A stretch of DNA of 64,000 bases from Brytella acorum. Lineage in GTDB: Bacteria; Pseudomonadota; Alphaproteobacteria; Acetobacterales; Acetobacteraceae. The stretch covers positions 124,001-188,000 of the forward strand of contig NZ_JARBJP010000004.1 in NCBI RefSeq assembly GCF_029309905.1, read 5' to 3'. Positions within the stretch are counted from its first letter, which is position 1; each line of letters begins with the position of its first letter. A program made the translations under genes and the position numbers. This document shows positions 35,497 to 44,467 of the stretch, piece after piece. A model generated the notes under the pieces. It ran no database searches and had not been told where the DNA came from. It was given only the letters and a program-made list of their open reading frames with translations.

Positions 35497-36876
35497 ATGG
35501 GTATCGAAAATTTCCCCGTTCAGCTCCAGGCCGCAGTTCAGCAGGGGTTTCTCGCGCGTGAATTTGAGAACGGTCTACGTTCGCGTCTTGGCTTCCGTCA
35601 GATTGCAGATCGTGAGGTATTTCCGAATGCCATCGGCGAAACACTGACAAAGACACGTAAAAGCCTGAAGGCTCCCGTAACAACGCCGATGCTGCCGACG
35701 GGGAATACGAATTTCGATAATGGCCTCTCGCCGAGCGGTTGGTCTATTGAGCAATACACTTTGTCGATCAATCAGTACGGCGACACGATTGACCTGAATA
35801 TGGTCACGTCCGGCGTCGGGATTGCGTCTCAGTTTTTGGCGAATGCCAATACGAACGGTATTCAGGCTATGCAGTCGCTGGACCGTCTGGCCCGTAACAC
35901 CCTTTTCGGTGGCGCGCCGAATGGTGTTGGCGGCTATCTTGGCGGGAATACGCGCGTGACGACAACGCTGGGCTCGGCTGGAGATACGATCGAAGTCGAC
36001 GATATTTCCGGATTCCAGAATGTTATTGTAAACGGCCAAGTGACCTCGATCGGCTCCAGCCATGGGATGACTGTTACCGTCGGATCCGGTGTGTATACTT
36101 TGATTGCTGCGCAGGCGGATGCGACCAATGTGTCGACAGCTCCTAATGGTATTTCCGGAACGTTGACGTTTTCGGCTGCCGTCTCTGTATCGGACGGCAC
36201 AAATGGGAACGCTGTGGTAGCGGCTACGGCGCCTCTTGTGATCCGGCCGAATGGTCGTCTTACAACCGCAGCCCTTCAGACGGCCAGCGTCAATGGTCCG
36301 GCGGACACGCTGAGCATTCAGAATGTTCTGGCGGGTGTTGCCGCATTGCGTCGGAACAATGTTCCCGTGATCGACGGAGCTTACCACTGCTATCTGGACG
36401 ACCTGCAGTTGCTGTCTATGTTCCGTGATGCGGACTTCAAATATCTGTATCGTGGTGCTTATGGTTCGGAAGAATATCGTTCTGGGCAGGTTGTCGAACT
36501 GCTGGGGGTGCGCTTCATTCCGACCACAGAGGCACCTCAGCAGGCGTCGCTTGGTGCCGGTTCGATTCATCGGGCACTTCTCGTGGGACAAGGTGCGATT
36601 GTTGAGGGTGATTGCGCATCTGTCGGTCATAGCGACATTCCGGATATGGAGCGGTCTCTGATTGAAATTGTTGATGGTGTCGCGATGGTGACGCGCGAGC
36701 CTCTTGATCGCCTACGTCAGATTATTGCGCAGTCCTGGTATTGGATTGGCGGTTTTGCACTGCCGACAGATGTGACGGCGAATACGTCTATTATTCCGAC
36801 GGCGACCAATGCGTATCTCAAGCGTGGTGTGATTATTGAGAGCCTTGGAACGGATGCTCTCGGGTTGGTGAGCTGA
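35497..36876 (+). CDS. Phage major capsid protein
   Basis: 459 residues from the ATG at 35497 (GGAAGA 7 nt upstream). The product contains AQFLANANTNGIQAMQSLDRLARNTLFGG-type helix (spine-helix-like), a beta-rich insert of about 95 residues near positions 150-250 (Gly/Val/Thr-rich) and NVLAGVAALRRNNVPVIDG, YHCYLDDLQLLSMFRD and the C-terminal WYWIGGFALPTDV, as in HK97-fold capsid proteins with an insertion domain. Follows an 86-bp gap holding the inverted repeat AGCTTAT/ATAAGCT (35413-35438), which may separate expression of the abundant capsid. Confidence 0.75.
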   Translation: MGIENFPVQLQAAVQQGFLAREFENGLRSRLGFRQIADREVFPNAIGETLTKTRKSLKAPVTTPMLPTGNTNFDNGLSPSGWSIEQYTLSINQYGDTIDLNMVTSGVGIASQFLANANTNGIQAMQSLDRLARNTLFGGAPNGVGGYLGGNTRVTTTLGSAGDTIEVDDISGFQNVIVNGQVTSIGSSHGMTVTVGSGVYTLIAAQADATNVSTAPNGISGTLTFSAAVSVSDGTNGNAVVAATAPLVIRPNGRLTTAALQTASVNGPADTLSIQNVLAGVAALRRNNVPVIDGAYHCYLDDLQLLSMFRDADFKYLYRGAYGSEEYRSGQVVELLGVRFIPTTEAPQQASLGAGSIHRALLVGQGAIVEGDCASVGHSDIPDMERSLIEIVDGVAMVTREPLDRLRQIIAQSWYWIGGFALPTDVTANTSIIPTATNAYLKRGVIIESLGTDALGLVS

Positions 36877-36889
36877 TTGGAGGAAGGGC

Positions 36890-37291
36890 ATGTCTGAGTC
36901 CACGGGTTTTTCGGACATGCCGCTCAGTGACGCCGAAAAAACGGATGTGCGTCGATTCTGCGGTTATCCGGCAATTGGTGCAACGGCGAGCGGTGAAAAT
37001 TCCTGGCGTTTTTTTCAAACCTATGGGGCGCTTGAGTGGCGGATGAACAATCTTTCCTCAAGCGAACTGATCCAGGCGCGGACTTACGTGGCGCAAATCC
37101 TACCGCTTGAAGTCGCGATTCTGGGCGTGTCTGCCAATTTGGATACCGATCAGGCGGCTGTCTGGAAGCATAATGCCAACGAGACAAGGGACCGAATGTC
37201 TCTTTTCTGTCTCTGGCGCAAACGATTTTGCGGCTTCCTGGGAGTGCCGCCTGGGCCTGACCTGCAGAGTATGGCCGACATCATAATCTGA
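36890..37291 (+). CDS. Phage head-tail connector-like protein
   Basis: 133 residues, mostly helical: PLSDAEKTDVRRFCGYPAIG, then QTYGALEWRMNNLSSSELI and LPLEVAILGVSANLDTDQAA. Helical connector proteins of about this size normally follow the capsid gene and seat on the portal. Family not firmly recognised. Confidence 0.6.
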   Translation: MSESTGFSDMPLSDAEKTDVRRFCGYPAIGATASGENSWRFFQTYGALEWRMNNLSSSELIQARTYVAQILPLEVAILGVSANLDTDQAAVWKHNANETRDRMSLFCLWRKRFCGFLGVPPGPDLQSMADIII

Positions 37292-37335
37292 AATAAGAGA
37301 TTTTGACGCCGTTCAAGGAGGATAGGGAGAATATT

Positions 37336-37932
37336 TTGGAGCGCGATGCACTCGATAGACTTGTGGCTGTCGGCTTCGGACATGCGGCGCTGCATCTTGG
37401 CATGAAGGGTGTACAGTATCGCCCAACGGATGCGCTGGCCCCGATGGCGTCCGTATATGCGGCGCCAGTCATGGCGTTCGATCGTCAGCCAGGCTTCAGG
37501 TTTCTGGCGCCGGGCGGGTGGGGAGCCATAAGTCGTTTTGTTCTGATGGATGTTTCCGACGTTCTGACGGGTGATATTCTGGTCAGCGGCCAGGATACAT
37601 ATTTCGTGGCGCGAACGGATGATTTCCGGCCGCCGCTCTGTATCCAGTGCAACCGTGTCGTGACCATTAGCAATGTAACGGGAACAAGCGGGAACGTCGT
37701 TGCGTCCTGCCCGGCTGCGATCGAAATGAAGGGCAGGGGAGAGGGGGAAAAGAGCGGAATGCCGGGGTCACTGCGACCGGGGCAATTTGTCCTGCTGCTT
37801 CCGTCTTTGCCGGGCGTTTTGCTGCAGCCGTATATGACGGTTACGAGTGATCTCGGGACATCCTACACGTTGAATGCGGTCGAAACGTCATCTTACGGCT
37901 TTCGCTGCATTATTTCGATGCAGCAGGTATGA
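37336..37932 (+). CDS. Phage structural protein, head completion or adaptor
   Basis: 198 residues from a TTG at 37336 (GGGAG 6 nt upstream); an upstream TTG at 37303 is also possible. A helical start (ERDALDRLVAVGFGHAALH) is followed by beta-rich sequence (YAAPVMAFDRQPGFRFLAP, VSDVLTGDILVSGQDTYF). Position suggests a head-completion or tail-terminator role. No family recognised. Confidence 0.55.
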   Translation: MERDALDRLVAVGFGHAALHLGMKGVQYRPTDALAPMASVYAAPVMAFDRQPGFRFLAPGGWGAISRFVLMDVSDVLTGDILVSGQDTYFVARTDDFRPPLCIQCNRVVTISNVTGTSGNVVASCPAAIEMKGRGEGEKSGMPGSLRPGQFVLLLPSLPGVLLQPYMTVTSDLGTSYTLNAVETSSYGFRCIISMQQV

Positions 37933-37933
37933 T

Positions 37934-38911
37934 ATGGCGGATGTGTCTCAGGTCTCGTTAGCTCTTGCGTTTGAATGTGCGACGCTTGTCTACCCGCTCG
38001 GGCTGGACAAGGCGTCCGTGACGGGACGACAGACTTTTGTGCGCCGAGGATGGTTGTTGCCCAGCGACGTCTTTTCGGCCGAATCTGTCAGGAGCAATGT
38101 TGATTATATCACCGTAACGGCGGCACTTGAGGATTACAAGGGTCTGGCGGAACCGCTGGGGCGACCATGGACCCAGGATCTTAAAATTGATCCCACGATC
38201 AGCGTTTCTTGTGACGATAATGTCGCGACGGTTGCTTTTGCCAGTGGAGGCGCTCCTTGTGGTATCGTGGGGTTGCGTTGGGATGGCGGTCCTATCCGCT
38301 CGGCGACGAGTGCCTATGCGGTTTCAGCGAATGATACGCCACAAAGCGTCGCGGCGGGATTGGCCGCGGGGTTCAGCGGTGCGATCGCTGTGGGCGCGCA
38401 AGTCAAAGTTTTAGAGGGCTCGTTGACGGCCCGCGTGGCGGGTTATGGCCGTTCACGTCGCGTGACGCGACGACAAACCCAGAAATTGCGACTTTCGATA
38501 TGGACGAGCAGCGCAGACGCTCGCGAGCAACTGGGACAGCTCCTGGACACCTCGCTCAGTGAGATCAACTGGTTGCCGACTGCGGATTGTGGTCAGGCGC
38601 AACTTTCGTTCGAGGGATCTGGAGATATCGATACTTTGCAGACGCAGACCCTGTATCGCCGAGACCTTATTTTTCGAACGGTTTTTGACACCTTTCAGAG
38701 TGAATGGTCGGCATACATGATGTTCGGCGTGGGACAGCTATCAGGACCAGAATGGGAGGCTGGCTTCGGAGATGCGCTGCCCAGTCTGGACGGGCAGAGC
38801 GATCTGGCGGTGCTGGCCGCAGAGGCTGCCGCGACCCAAGGTATTGTGGCTGATTGCTCCTATCCAGGTCTTACGACTGACGCATTTGGAACGGTCCGAT
38901 CGGCATCGTGA
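37934..38911 (+). CDS. Phage structural protein upstream of the tail sheath
   Basis: 325 residues from the ATG at 37934. The middle holds Thr/Val-rich segments (ALEDYKGLAEPLGRPWTQ, RLSIWTSSADAREQLGQLL), and LLDTSLSEINWLP resembles tail-terminator or tail-completion proteins. It starts 1 nt after the previous stop. Function is assigned by place only. Confidence 0.55.
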   Translation: MADVSQVSLALAFECATLVYPLGLDKASVTGRQTFVRRGWLLPSDVFSAESVRSNVDYITVTAALEDYKGLAEPLGRPWTQDLKIDPTISVSCDDNVATVAFASGGAPCGIVGLRWDGGPIRSATSAYAVSANDTPQSVAAGLAAGFSGAIAVGAQVKVLEGSLTARVAGYGRSRRVTRRQTQKLRLSIWTSSADAREQLGQLLDTSLSEINWLPTADCGQAQLSFEGSGDIDTLQTQTLYRRDLIFRTVFDTFQSEWSAYMMFGVGQLSGPEWEAGFGDALPSLDGQSDLAVLAAEAAATQGIVADCSYPGLTTDAFGTVRSAS

Positions 38912-38915
38912 GACA

Positions 38916-38999
38916 ATGATTTTGGCTGAAATTTTACAGGCCGACTCTCACTGCAACCGTCCTGCTTATGAGTGTGCCGCAGTTCGAAGGGAAATTTAA
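38916..38999 (+). CDS. Possible 27-residue phage peptide
   Basis: ATG at 38916, TAA at 38997-38999, and the stop shares its last A with the sheath start (TAATG). The peptide is MILAEILQADSHCNRPAYEC and seven further residues. It may couple translation of the sheath. Short length makes it uncertain. Confidence 0.35.
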   Translation: MILAEILQADSHCNRPAYECAAVRREI

Positions 39000-40483
39000 T
39001 GTCGCGTATTTATCAGGCTGGAACGTTGAACACGTCTGCGCTGACGGTTCCAGACCTTTATGTGCAGATTGCTCAGCCGCAATCTTTAACGCTGTCTGGC
39101 GCATCGACGGGTATTCTTGGAGTTGTTGGAACCGCGTCATGGGGGCCGACAAATGTACCCACGCCTGTCGGCGGCATGGGCGACTATATGTCGAGTTTTG
39201 GTGCGAAACGGGGCAACACGACGGATGCCGGGCTTGCCGTTAATATCGCTCAGCTTCAGGGGGCGAATCTATTTCGGGTCGTGCGCGTCACCGATGGAAC
39301 GGATAAGGCGGCCGCAGGGGCGCTCAGTGGCGTAACGCTTACGGCGGCTTGTACGGGATCGGCTGGTAACGACATTGTGGCAACATTGGCTGTTGCGAGC
39401 CGGGGATACTCTCTGGTCGTGTCTCATCCGGTACTCGGCGTCTCGAATTACATGGGTGCAGACTGGCCCGCGCTTGCACAGGCGGTCGCGGCCGATTCCG
39501 CAGCTCTGGTCGTGTTGGAGATTCCTTCGGAGGCGCCGACGTTCAGCGCGGGTGGAGTTACCCTCTCTGGGGGCAGCGATGGTGGGATTCCTCCGACCTC
39601 CGCATTTATTGGTGTGGATGGTGTGAGCCGGACCGGCATGTATGCTCTGCGTGGGCAGGGATGCTCACTCGTTATACTGCATGGTATTACTGACTCGAGT
39701 TGTTTCACCATTCAGGCTGCGTTTGGCCTTGGTGAAGGGGCTTATATGGTTGTGAGTGGACCGCAGGGAGATACGCTGGCCAATGCCGTGGCGAACAAGG
39801 CATCAGCGGGGCTGGATTCCTATGCTGTCAAACTCATGTTTGGTGACTGGATATGGTGGAATGACGATACGAATGGGCTGATGCTTGTCAGTCCTCAGGC
39901 ATTTTCTGCGGGAATCCTGGCGGCTCTATCACCGCAGAGATCGAGTTTGAACAAGGCGCTCTCTGGCGTGGTCGGTAGCCAGAAAGCGGGCATGTCCGGA
40001 GTGGGAACAACTTATTCTGTCGCTGAACTGGCGATGTTGTTCGAGGCGGGGATCGATGTGATCTGTAACCCCGCGCCGGGTGGTTCATATTGGGCTGTTC
40101 GCTGTGGGCATAATAGCTCCAGTAATGCCGCAATTTGTGGCGATAATTATACACGGATGACGAACTACCTGGCCTCGTCTCTGGCGGGAGGCATGGGCGC
40201 TTATGTGGGGAGCGTTATCAACGACACGTTGTTCGGGGATATTCGTGCCACGCTTCTTGGATTTTTGTCTTCACTTGTTTCGCAGGGAATTCTTGGAATC
40301 ACCAATAATACGCTGCCTTATGCGGTTGTTTGTGACGCGAGCAATAACAGCGCGGCCCGGATTGCGTTGGGTTATGTCCAGGCTGATGTTCAGGTCCAAT
40401 ATCAGGGCATTAATGAGAAGTTTATCGTCAATCTACAGGGCGGAACGTCTGTAACTGTCTCCAACTCTGGGGGGAATGTTTAA
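38999..40483 (+). CDS. Phage contractile tail sheath protein
   Basis: 494 residues from the ATG at 38999. Sheath features are the N-terminal TVPDLYVQIAQPQSL and TGILGVVGTASWGPTNVP, a long variable middle, and the C-terminal QGILGITNNTLPYAVVCDASNNS with IALGYVQADVQVQYQGINEKFIVNL, the conserved core strand arm exchange region of Mu/P2-type sheaths. It shows that this is a contractile (myovirus-like) tail. Confidence 0.88.
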   Translation: MSRIYQAGTLNTSALTVPDLYVQIAQPQSLTLSGASTGILGVVGTASWGPTNVPTPVGGMGDYMSSFGAKRGNTTDAGLAVNIAQLQGANLFRVVRVTDGTDKAAAGALSGVTLTAACTGSAGNDIVATLAVASRGYSLVVSHPVLGVSNYMGADWPALAQAVAADSAALVVLEIPSEAPTFSAGGVTLSGGSDGGIPPTSAFIGVDGVSRTGMYALRGQGCSLVILHGITDSSCFTIQAAFGLGEGAYMVVSGPQGDTLANAVANKASAGLDSYAVKLMFGDWIWWNDDTNGLMLVSPQAFSAGILAALSPQRSSLNKALSGVVGSQKAGMSGVGTTYSVAELAMLFEAGIDVICNPAPGGSYWAVRCGHNSSSNAAICGDNYTRMTNYLASSLAGGMGAYVGSVINDTLFGDIRATLLGFLSSLVSQGILGITNNTLPYAVVCDASNNSAARIALGYVQADVQVQYQGINEKFIVNLQGGTSVTVSNSGGNV

Positions 40484-40485
40484 GC

Positions 40486-40911
40486 ATGACCAAACCATAT
40501 AGTATCGGTCGTGACTGCCGCGTGACGTTTTTGTGGAATGGCTCTCGGATTGACCTGAGAGATGTTACCGGGTTTCAGGCAATCCAGCAGACGCGCACGC
40601 AGAGGGCCGATCCTCTTAACGGAATGCCCGTCGTCTTTAATACGCCGAATGGGTGGAGCGGAACATTTACGATTGCGCGCGCCAATGCCAATCTCGACGA
40701 GCTGGTGGCGGCGATTGAATCATCTTTCTGGAATGCAGGCGTCATCGGGAGTGGTACGATTTATCAGTATATCACCGAGCCGGACGGAAGCATGACAACC
40801 TGGGAATATCTGAATGTTTCCATGACGTTGGAAACGGATCGTTGGCAAGCTGAGGGCATGATCCATCAATCCGTTCACTTTTTTGCATCTACGCGAGTGA
40901 AAATTTCATGA
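40486..40911 (+). CDS. Phage tail tube protein
   Basis: 141 residues directly after the sheath. Beta-rich with DVTGFQAIQQTRTQRADPLN, GWSGTFTIARANANLDELVA and NVSMTLETDRWQAEGMIHQSVHFFAS, matching tube proteins of contractile tails, which stack as hexamers inside the sheath. Its stop overlaps the next ATG (ATGA). Confidence 0.82.
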   Translation: MTKPYSIGRDCRVTFLWNGSRIDLRDVTGFQAIQQTRTQRADPLNGMPVVFNTPNGWSGTFTIARANANLDELVAAIESSFWNAGVIGSGTIYQYITEPDGSMTTWEYLNVSMTLETDRWQAEGMIHQSVHFFASTRVKIS

Positions 40912-41228
40912 CCATGCTTCCTCATGAGATAAAGACCTCTGGGGGGCGGAAGTTAACGCTTCGTGAGGTCGATCCCGCCGACATGTTGGATTTAATCGAA
41001 GCTGCTGGCTCGGCCATGAACGGGGCTTCGGCCGCTACATGGCTGGGTTATGCGCAGATGGTTTGCTCGGTCACAGCGATAGACGGCGTTCCAGTACAGA
41101 TGCCTGCCACGAAGTTGGAGGTCAAGGATCTTGCCCGCCGTATTGGTAATGACGGGGTGTCAGTATTGTGTCCTTTGTTCGAAGGGGAGATCGCTCAGTC
41201 GGAGATCGAAGCTTCAGCAAAAAACTGA
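40908..41228 (+). CDS. Tail assembly chaperone, short form (gpG-like)
   Basis: 106 residues; begins HEIKTSGGRKLTLREVDP and ends just after the slippery sequence at AKN. The position (between the tube and the tape-measure slot), a helical core (MLDLIEAAGSAM, then WLGYAQMVCSVTAIDGVP) and the frameshift site at its 3' end fit lambda gpG-type chaperones, which bind the tape-measure protein during tail assembly. Confidence 0.75.
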   Translation: MTMLPHEIKTSGGRKLTLREVDPADMLDLIEAAGSAMNGASAATWLGYAQMVCSVTAIDGVPVQMPATKLEVKDLARRIGNDGVSVLCPLFEGEIAQSEIEASAKN

Positions 41229-41395
41229 GTCGGCACCCCGTTTTTGGAGAAATGCTCTATCTTCTTCGAAATGGGGTGCCGTGGGATGTAATGAAGCAAT
41301 GGTCGCGAGCGCGCCGAATGGCTGCATGTGTGGCAATTGCCGAACAGGATGGGGCCATTTTTGACTGGGATTTCATGCGATATCGTTCCGAATAG
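40908..41395 (+). CDS. Tail assembly chaperone, frameshifted long form (gpGT-like)
   Basis: A -1 shift at A AAA AAC (41219-41225) joins the 106 residues of the short form to a second frame, giving LSRHPVFGEMLYLLRNGVPW and then DVMKQWSRARRMAACVA up to the TAG at 41393-41395, 162 residues in all. The second frame has no good start of its own. A small T-domain following gpG is the normal lambda-type arrangement. Confidence 0.75.
41219..41281 (+). other. Programmed -1 frameshift signal
   Basis: The slippery heptamer A AAA AAC (41219-41225) is in the canonical register, directly before the TGA stop (41226-41228). After a 5-nt spacer the perfect 9-bp GC-rich stem CGGCACCCC (41231-41239) / GGGGTGCCG (41273-41281) closes a 33-nt loop, in the right place to pause ribosomes. 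Confidence 0.85.
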
Positions 41396-41396
41396 G

Positions 41397-42191
41397 TTGA
41401 TTCCTGTTCGCGTCCCACGAGCAGCTAAAGTTGCCGTGGGACGGATTCTGAGTGTATCGCGCCTTATGAATGTGGTGCCGCGTCGGAAGGCTATGGATAT
41501 TCCGCAGAAATCTGCTGAATCCGAGTCTGCGAATGCCGTACATTTGGTGTCCTTATTGCGCGGTATTCGTGATAAATTTGTTTTGCGACATGTGAATTTT
41601 GAACGAAAACAATTATTGTCTGGCACGAAATCAAAACATTTTTCGTTCAAGTCCCTGGGAGCTAAGAAGTTTGGCCTGGGTGCTGGCTCGAATGCGAAAA
41701 TGTCGAGAGTAATGTATTTCTTGGATCGATCTCGAAGTAATAATATTCGTCCTTATTCCGGCCAGTTTATGTCGCCGACTGTCAGGGCAATATTGCATCG
41801 CTCCAAGGTGATGGTCGGTCAGACTCTTTATCCGATGGAAAGCGGTGCCAAAAAAGCGCCATTTACGAATAATCGATCATCACTGGGACTTGTTTCTGTG
41901 CCTAAAACCAGTTTTGGTCGGCAGACCGACGGTATCCGGTGGGTGCCTCCATATCGTGCGCCGATGTCAGAGGTTAACAAACGAAGGGGTGGCGGAGTTG
42001 GGCGATCGGTCGATGATGCGGGCGTCCATATCGACGGTTCGTTTTCAAATCATCTTTCTATGTCTGCGACAATCAACAGAGGCGTCGTGGATATTGTGCC
42101 CGGTAGCGGATATCTTGCAGCGAGGAGTCGCTCCGCGATGTTCGATGAGCTGGCACACCCACAATATGCCGGAACGAGTGTTGGATTTTAA
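41397..42191 (+). CDS. Protein in the tape-measure position, 264 residues
   Basis: From a TTG at 41397 the product has 264 residues; in-frame starts further up (GTG at 41328, ATG at 41349) would overlap the chaperone gene. It is basic (many Lys/Arg), not strongly helical, with KSLGAKKFGLGAGSNAKM in the middle and VDDAGVHIDGSFSNHLS and GSGYLAARSRSAMFDELAH at the end. In contractile phages this slot holds a tape-measure protein, often over 500 residues and coiled coil. It is either a much reduced tape measure or a different protein. Confidence 0.55.
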   Translation: MIPVRVPRAAKVAVGRILSVSRLMNVVPRRKAMDIPQKSAESESANAVHLVSLLRGIRDKFVLRHVNFERKQLLSGTKSKHFSFKSLGAKKFGLGAGSNAKMSRVMYFLDRSRSNNIRPYSGQFMSPTVRAILHRSKVMVGQTLYPMESGAKKAPFTNNRSSLGLVSVPKTSFGRQTDGIRWVPPYRAPMSEVNKRRGGGVGRSVDDAGVHIDGSFSNHLSMSATINRGVVDIVPGSGYLAARSRSAMFDELAHPQYAGTSVGF

Positions 42192-42228
42192 TAACGCATT
42201 TTATGCTTGAGATACGAGACTTTGTCGC

Positions 42229-43137
42229 ATGGGCGTTGGAATAACAGAAATTGAGTCTGTAGTCGGTGCGATAGGACGGGCATCTGCTGCGGCACCTGTC
42301 TTGATTGGCAACATGGTTCTGACCGGGCTGGAAGTTCCCGATGAACTTATCGTGGGAGGGCGACAGGAGCTGGTTGTGCATCGCCTCCTTGGTGGTGGTC
42401 GGGTTATCGACACGCTTGGTAATGATCCGTCGAGACTGATGCTGCGGGGGAGGTTTGTCGGGCCAGAAGCGCAGATGCGCGCCAGGATACTTGAGCGCAT
42501 GCGCATGGCAGGCGCAGCTGTCGCCTTTTCGGCCGCGGGGTTATCGTGCCAAGTATGGATCGTGCAATTCCAATACGCGTACGAAGCGAAGGGCGCTTTG
42601 TGCCGTTATTGGCTCGAACTTGAGCGTGCCGCGGAACAGGTATCGAATACCGCGTCTCAGGAGAACGGCTGGTCAAATGATGTGGGAAATGCGCTTTCAA
42701 CGTTAACGTCCTTTGTCGGAGGCGTATCCAGTGCGACGTATGTTCTGGCGGGGCAGATCGGGACGGTGGGTGGTCAAGTTACGCCGCTGGCTACAATGGT
42801 CGGCGCAGGTGGGGCCGTTGCCAAGGTTTCCGATGCTTTGGGAGTCGTGAATGGTATCTCCCAGACAGGAGTGGACTTGGCGACTTCTCCAGAATCCGTT
42901 GCCTCAATGCTCTCCGGATTTCGACAGGCTGGTGCGGGTCTTACTTCTGTTTTGAGCGAAAGTGGCGCCAATCTGGAGGGAATTGCTCTCATGAATAGCA
43001 ATTCCCTCTCGGCTCTCACAGTCAATGCCGGACTAGCCAGTACGGCGGCTGACACGGGGGGGCTGCTCAATCGTGCATCTGCGAATGTGTCGATTGCGGG
43101 GGGCATAGTTCCTACCGCTGCGAATGCTACCGTCTAA
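42229..43137 (+). CDS. Phage tail/DNA-circulation protein (Mu gpN-like N-terminus)
   Basis: 302 residues. MVLTGLEVPDELIVGGRQE, LVVHRLLGGGRVIDTLGND, RGRFVGPEAQMRARILERMRMAG form the conserved N-terminal domain of 'DNA circulation'/baseplate hub-proximal proteins of Mu-like phages. The C-terminal about 130 residues are Gly/Ala/Val-rich and non-conserved. It probably joins the tail tube to the baseplate. Confidence 0.72.
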   Translation: MGVGITEIESVVGAIGRASAAAPVLIGNMVLTGLEVPDELIVGGRQELVVHRLLGGGRVIDTLGNDPSRLMLRGRFVGPEAQMRARILERMRMAGAAVAFSAAGLSCQVWIVQFQYAYEAKGALCRYWLELERAAEQVSNTASQENGWSNDVGNALSTLTSFVGGVSSATYVLAGQIGTVGGQVTPLATMVGAGGAVAKVSDALGVVNGISQTGVDLATSPESVASMLSGFRQAGAGLTSVLSESGANLEGIALMNSNSLSALTVNAGLASTAADTGGLLNRASANVSIAGGIVPTAANATV

Positions 43138-43190
43138 AGTAAAACTAACTTCATATATGGTAAAAGTGGTGAAATGCGAGGGTCGTGACA

Positions 43191-43394
43191 ATGATAATCC
43201 AGGTCACAGCGGCGGATATTTCTCTTTTTCACGTAGCCGCGCGGTACTTGGGTGATGCAACTCAATGGTGGCGGATCTCCCAGTTAAACGGTATCTCCGA
43301 TCCTGATCTGAGTCGTCTGACGTCCCCAATTTCGGTTGCATTGCCGTCACAGAGTGCGACTTTAACGGCAGGTCTGCCGGAGTTGGTCGCATGA
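43191..43394 (+). CDS. Phage tail protein X (LysM-like)
   Basis: 67 residues from the ATG at 43191 with GAGGG 9 nt upstream. FHVAARYLGDATQWWRISQLNGISDP is a LysM-type motif as in P2 gpX, which sits in the tail and helps hub assembly. It overlaps the hub gene start by 4 nt. Confidence 0.75.
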   Translation: MIIQVTAADISLFHVAARYLGDATQWWRISQLNGISDPDLSRLTSPISVALPSQSATLTAGLPELVA

Positions 43395-44467
43395 GCAACG
43401 CGCGAGCGTGGGACATAAGGCTGCTGGTCGACGGGGAGGTTCCACTTGGGACGCCGGTTATGGCCTTCAAGGTGTCAACAAGCCGTTATGCGGAGTGTGA
43501 TACGGCCGAAATGCATCTCGCGGTAGATCGGCTGGCTCTTCAGGGTGTTCGCCCCTGGTTTGATTCTATGGTTTCGACGCGCCCGGACGTCCAGTTACAG
43601 CTTTTGAGGCGGAATACAAAAGGGGCATCATGGCAAACTATTTTCCATGGCATTGCAGACTATGTTATCTGGTCTCGTGATAACTATCGTGTAACGATAG
43701 AGTGTCGCGATTATTTATCATTGCTATTGGACGCACGTGTACAGGATGCATGGCTTAATTGCCGCGCTTCGGAGTTGATCGAACGTGTTGTAGCGACGTC
43801 AGGTCTGTCTTCCGATATTGACCTTGGGAGCACTGATAGTCCTGCGACAGGAATGACAGGGCAATTCTGGCAGGTTGAACACAAACGTGGGAGCGCTCTG
43901 GCACAGCATCGCTTTCAGACGGCGTTTGATATCGCTTTTTTTCTGGCGCGTGAGGCTAATTGTGACCTTTTCGCGTCCGGAAAGACGATTGTCGCCCGGC
44001 CCATTCTTTCTTCAGATGACCAGAATGCGATCATACATGAAAACAGCACGGGAGCATTGACGACCTTGTTGTATCGGGATCTTGCAGCTCCGGACGGTGT
44101 CGTTGTGCATTTTGCGTCCTGGGATAGTCGCCAGAGAAGCCGTACCGAGACGTTTTTTGATGGACACACATTCTCTTCAGAGCGTCCTGCAAAAGGGTTG
44201 ATTCATAGTTTTCGTGTGCCTGGCCGAAGACTGGATGATCTGCAGGTTATGGCGCGTGGAAAATATATGAGGATCGTGGCGCAGCAGAGGCACGTACATT
44301 TGCGTCTTCCCGGGTGTCCGGATATTCGACCTCGGAGTTTCATGAAGCTACCGGAGAACGCCGTTACGGCTTGGCCAGACATTATGGGCATCGATCGTGT
44401 GGTTTCCCAAGTCTCACCGACAGAAGGATTTATTCAGGATATTGTTTTTTCTGAGAGGTTGGCTTGA
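43391..44467 (+). CDS. Phage baseplate hub protein (gpD/late control D-like)
   Basis: 358 residues. It has FHGIADYVIWSRDNYRVTIE, LLDARVQDAWLNCRASELIE and KGLIHSFRVPGRRLDDLQVM, typical of gp27/gpD-type hubs with four barrel-like domains. It pairs with the spike gene that follows through a TGATG junction. The hub carries the spike at the tail tip. Confidence 0.75.
   Translation: MSNARAWDIRLLVDGEVPLGTPVMAFKVSTSRYAECDTAEMHLAVDRLALQGVRPWFDSMVSTRPDVQLQLLRRNTKGASWQTIFHGIADYVIWSRDNYRVTIECRDYLSLLLDARVQDAWLNCRASELIERVVATSGLSSDIDLGSTDSPATGMTGQFWQVEHKRGSALAQHRFQTAFDIAFFLAREANCDLFASGKTIVARPILSSDDQNAIIHENSTGALTTLLYRDLAAPDGVVVHFASWDSRQRSRTETFFDGHTFSSERPAKGLIHSFRVPGRRLDDLQVMARGKYMRIVAQQRHVHLRLPGCPDIRPRSFMKLPENAVTAWPDIMGIDRVVSQVSPTEGFIQDIVFSERLA

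Noticed and set aside
41168-41395. Independent 75-codon gene
   Set aside because: Explained better as the -1 frame extension of the tail chaperone; its own upstream part overlaps the 0 frame.
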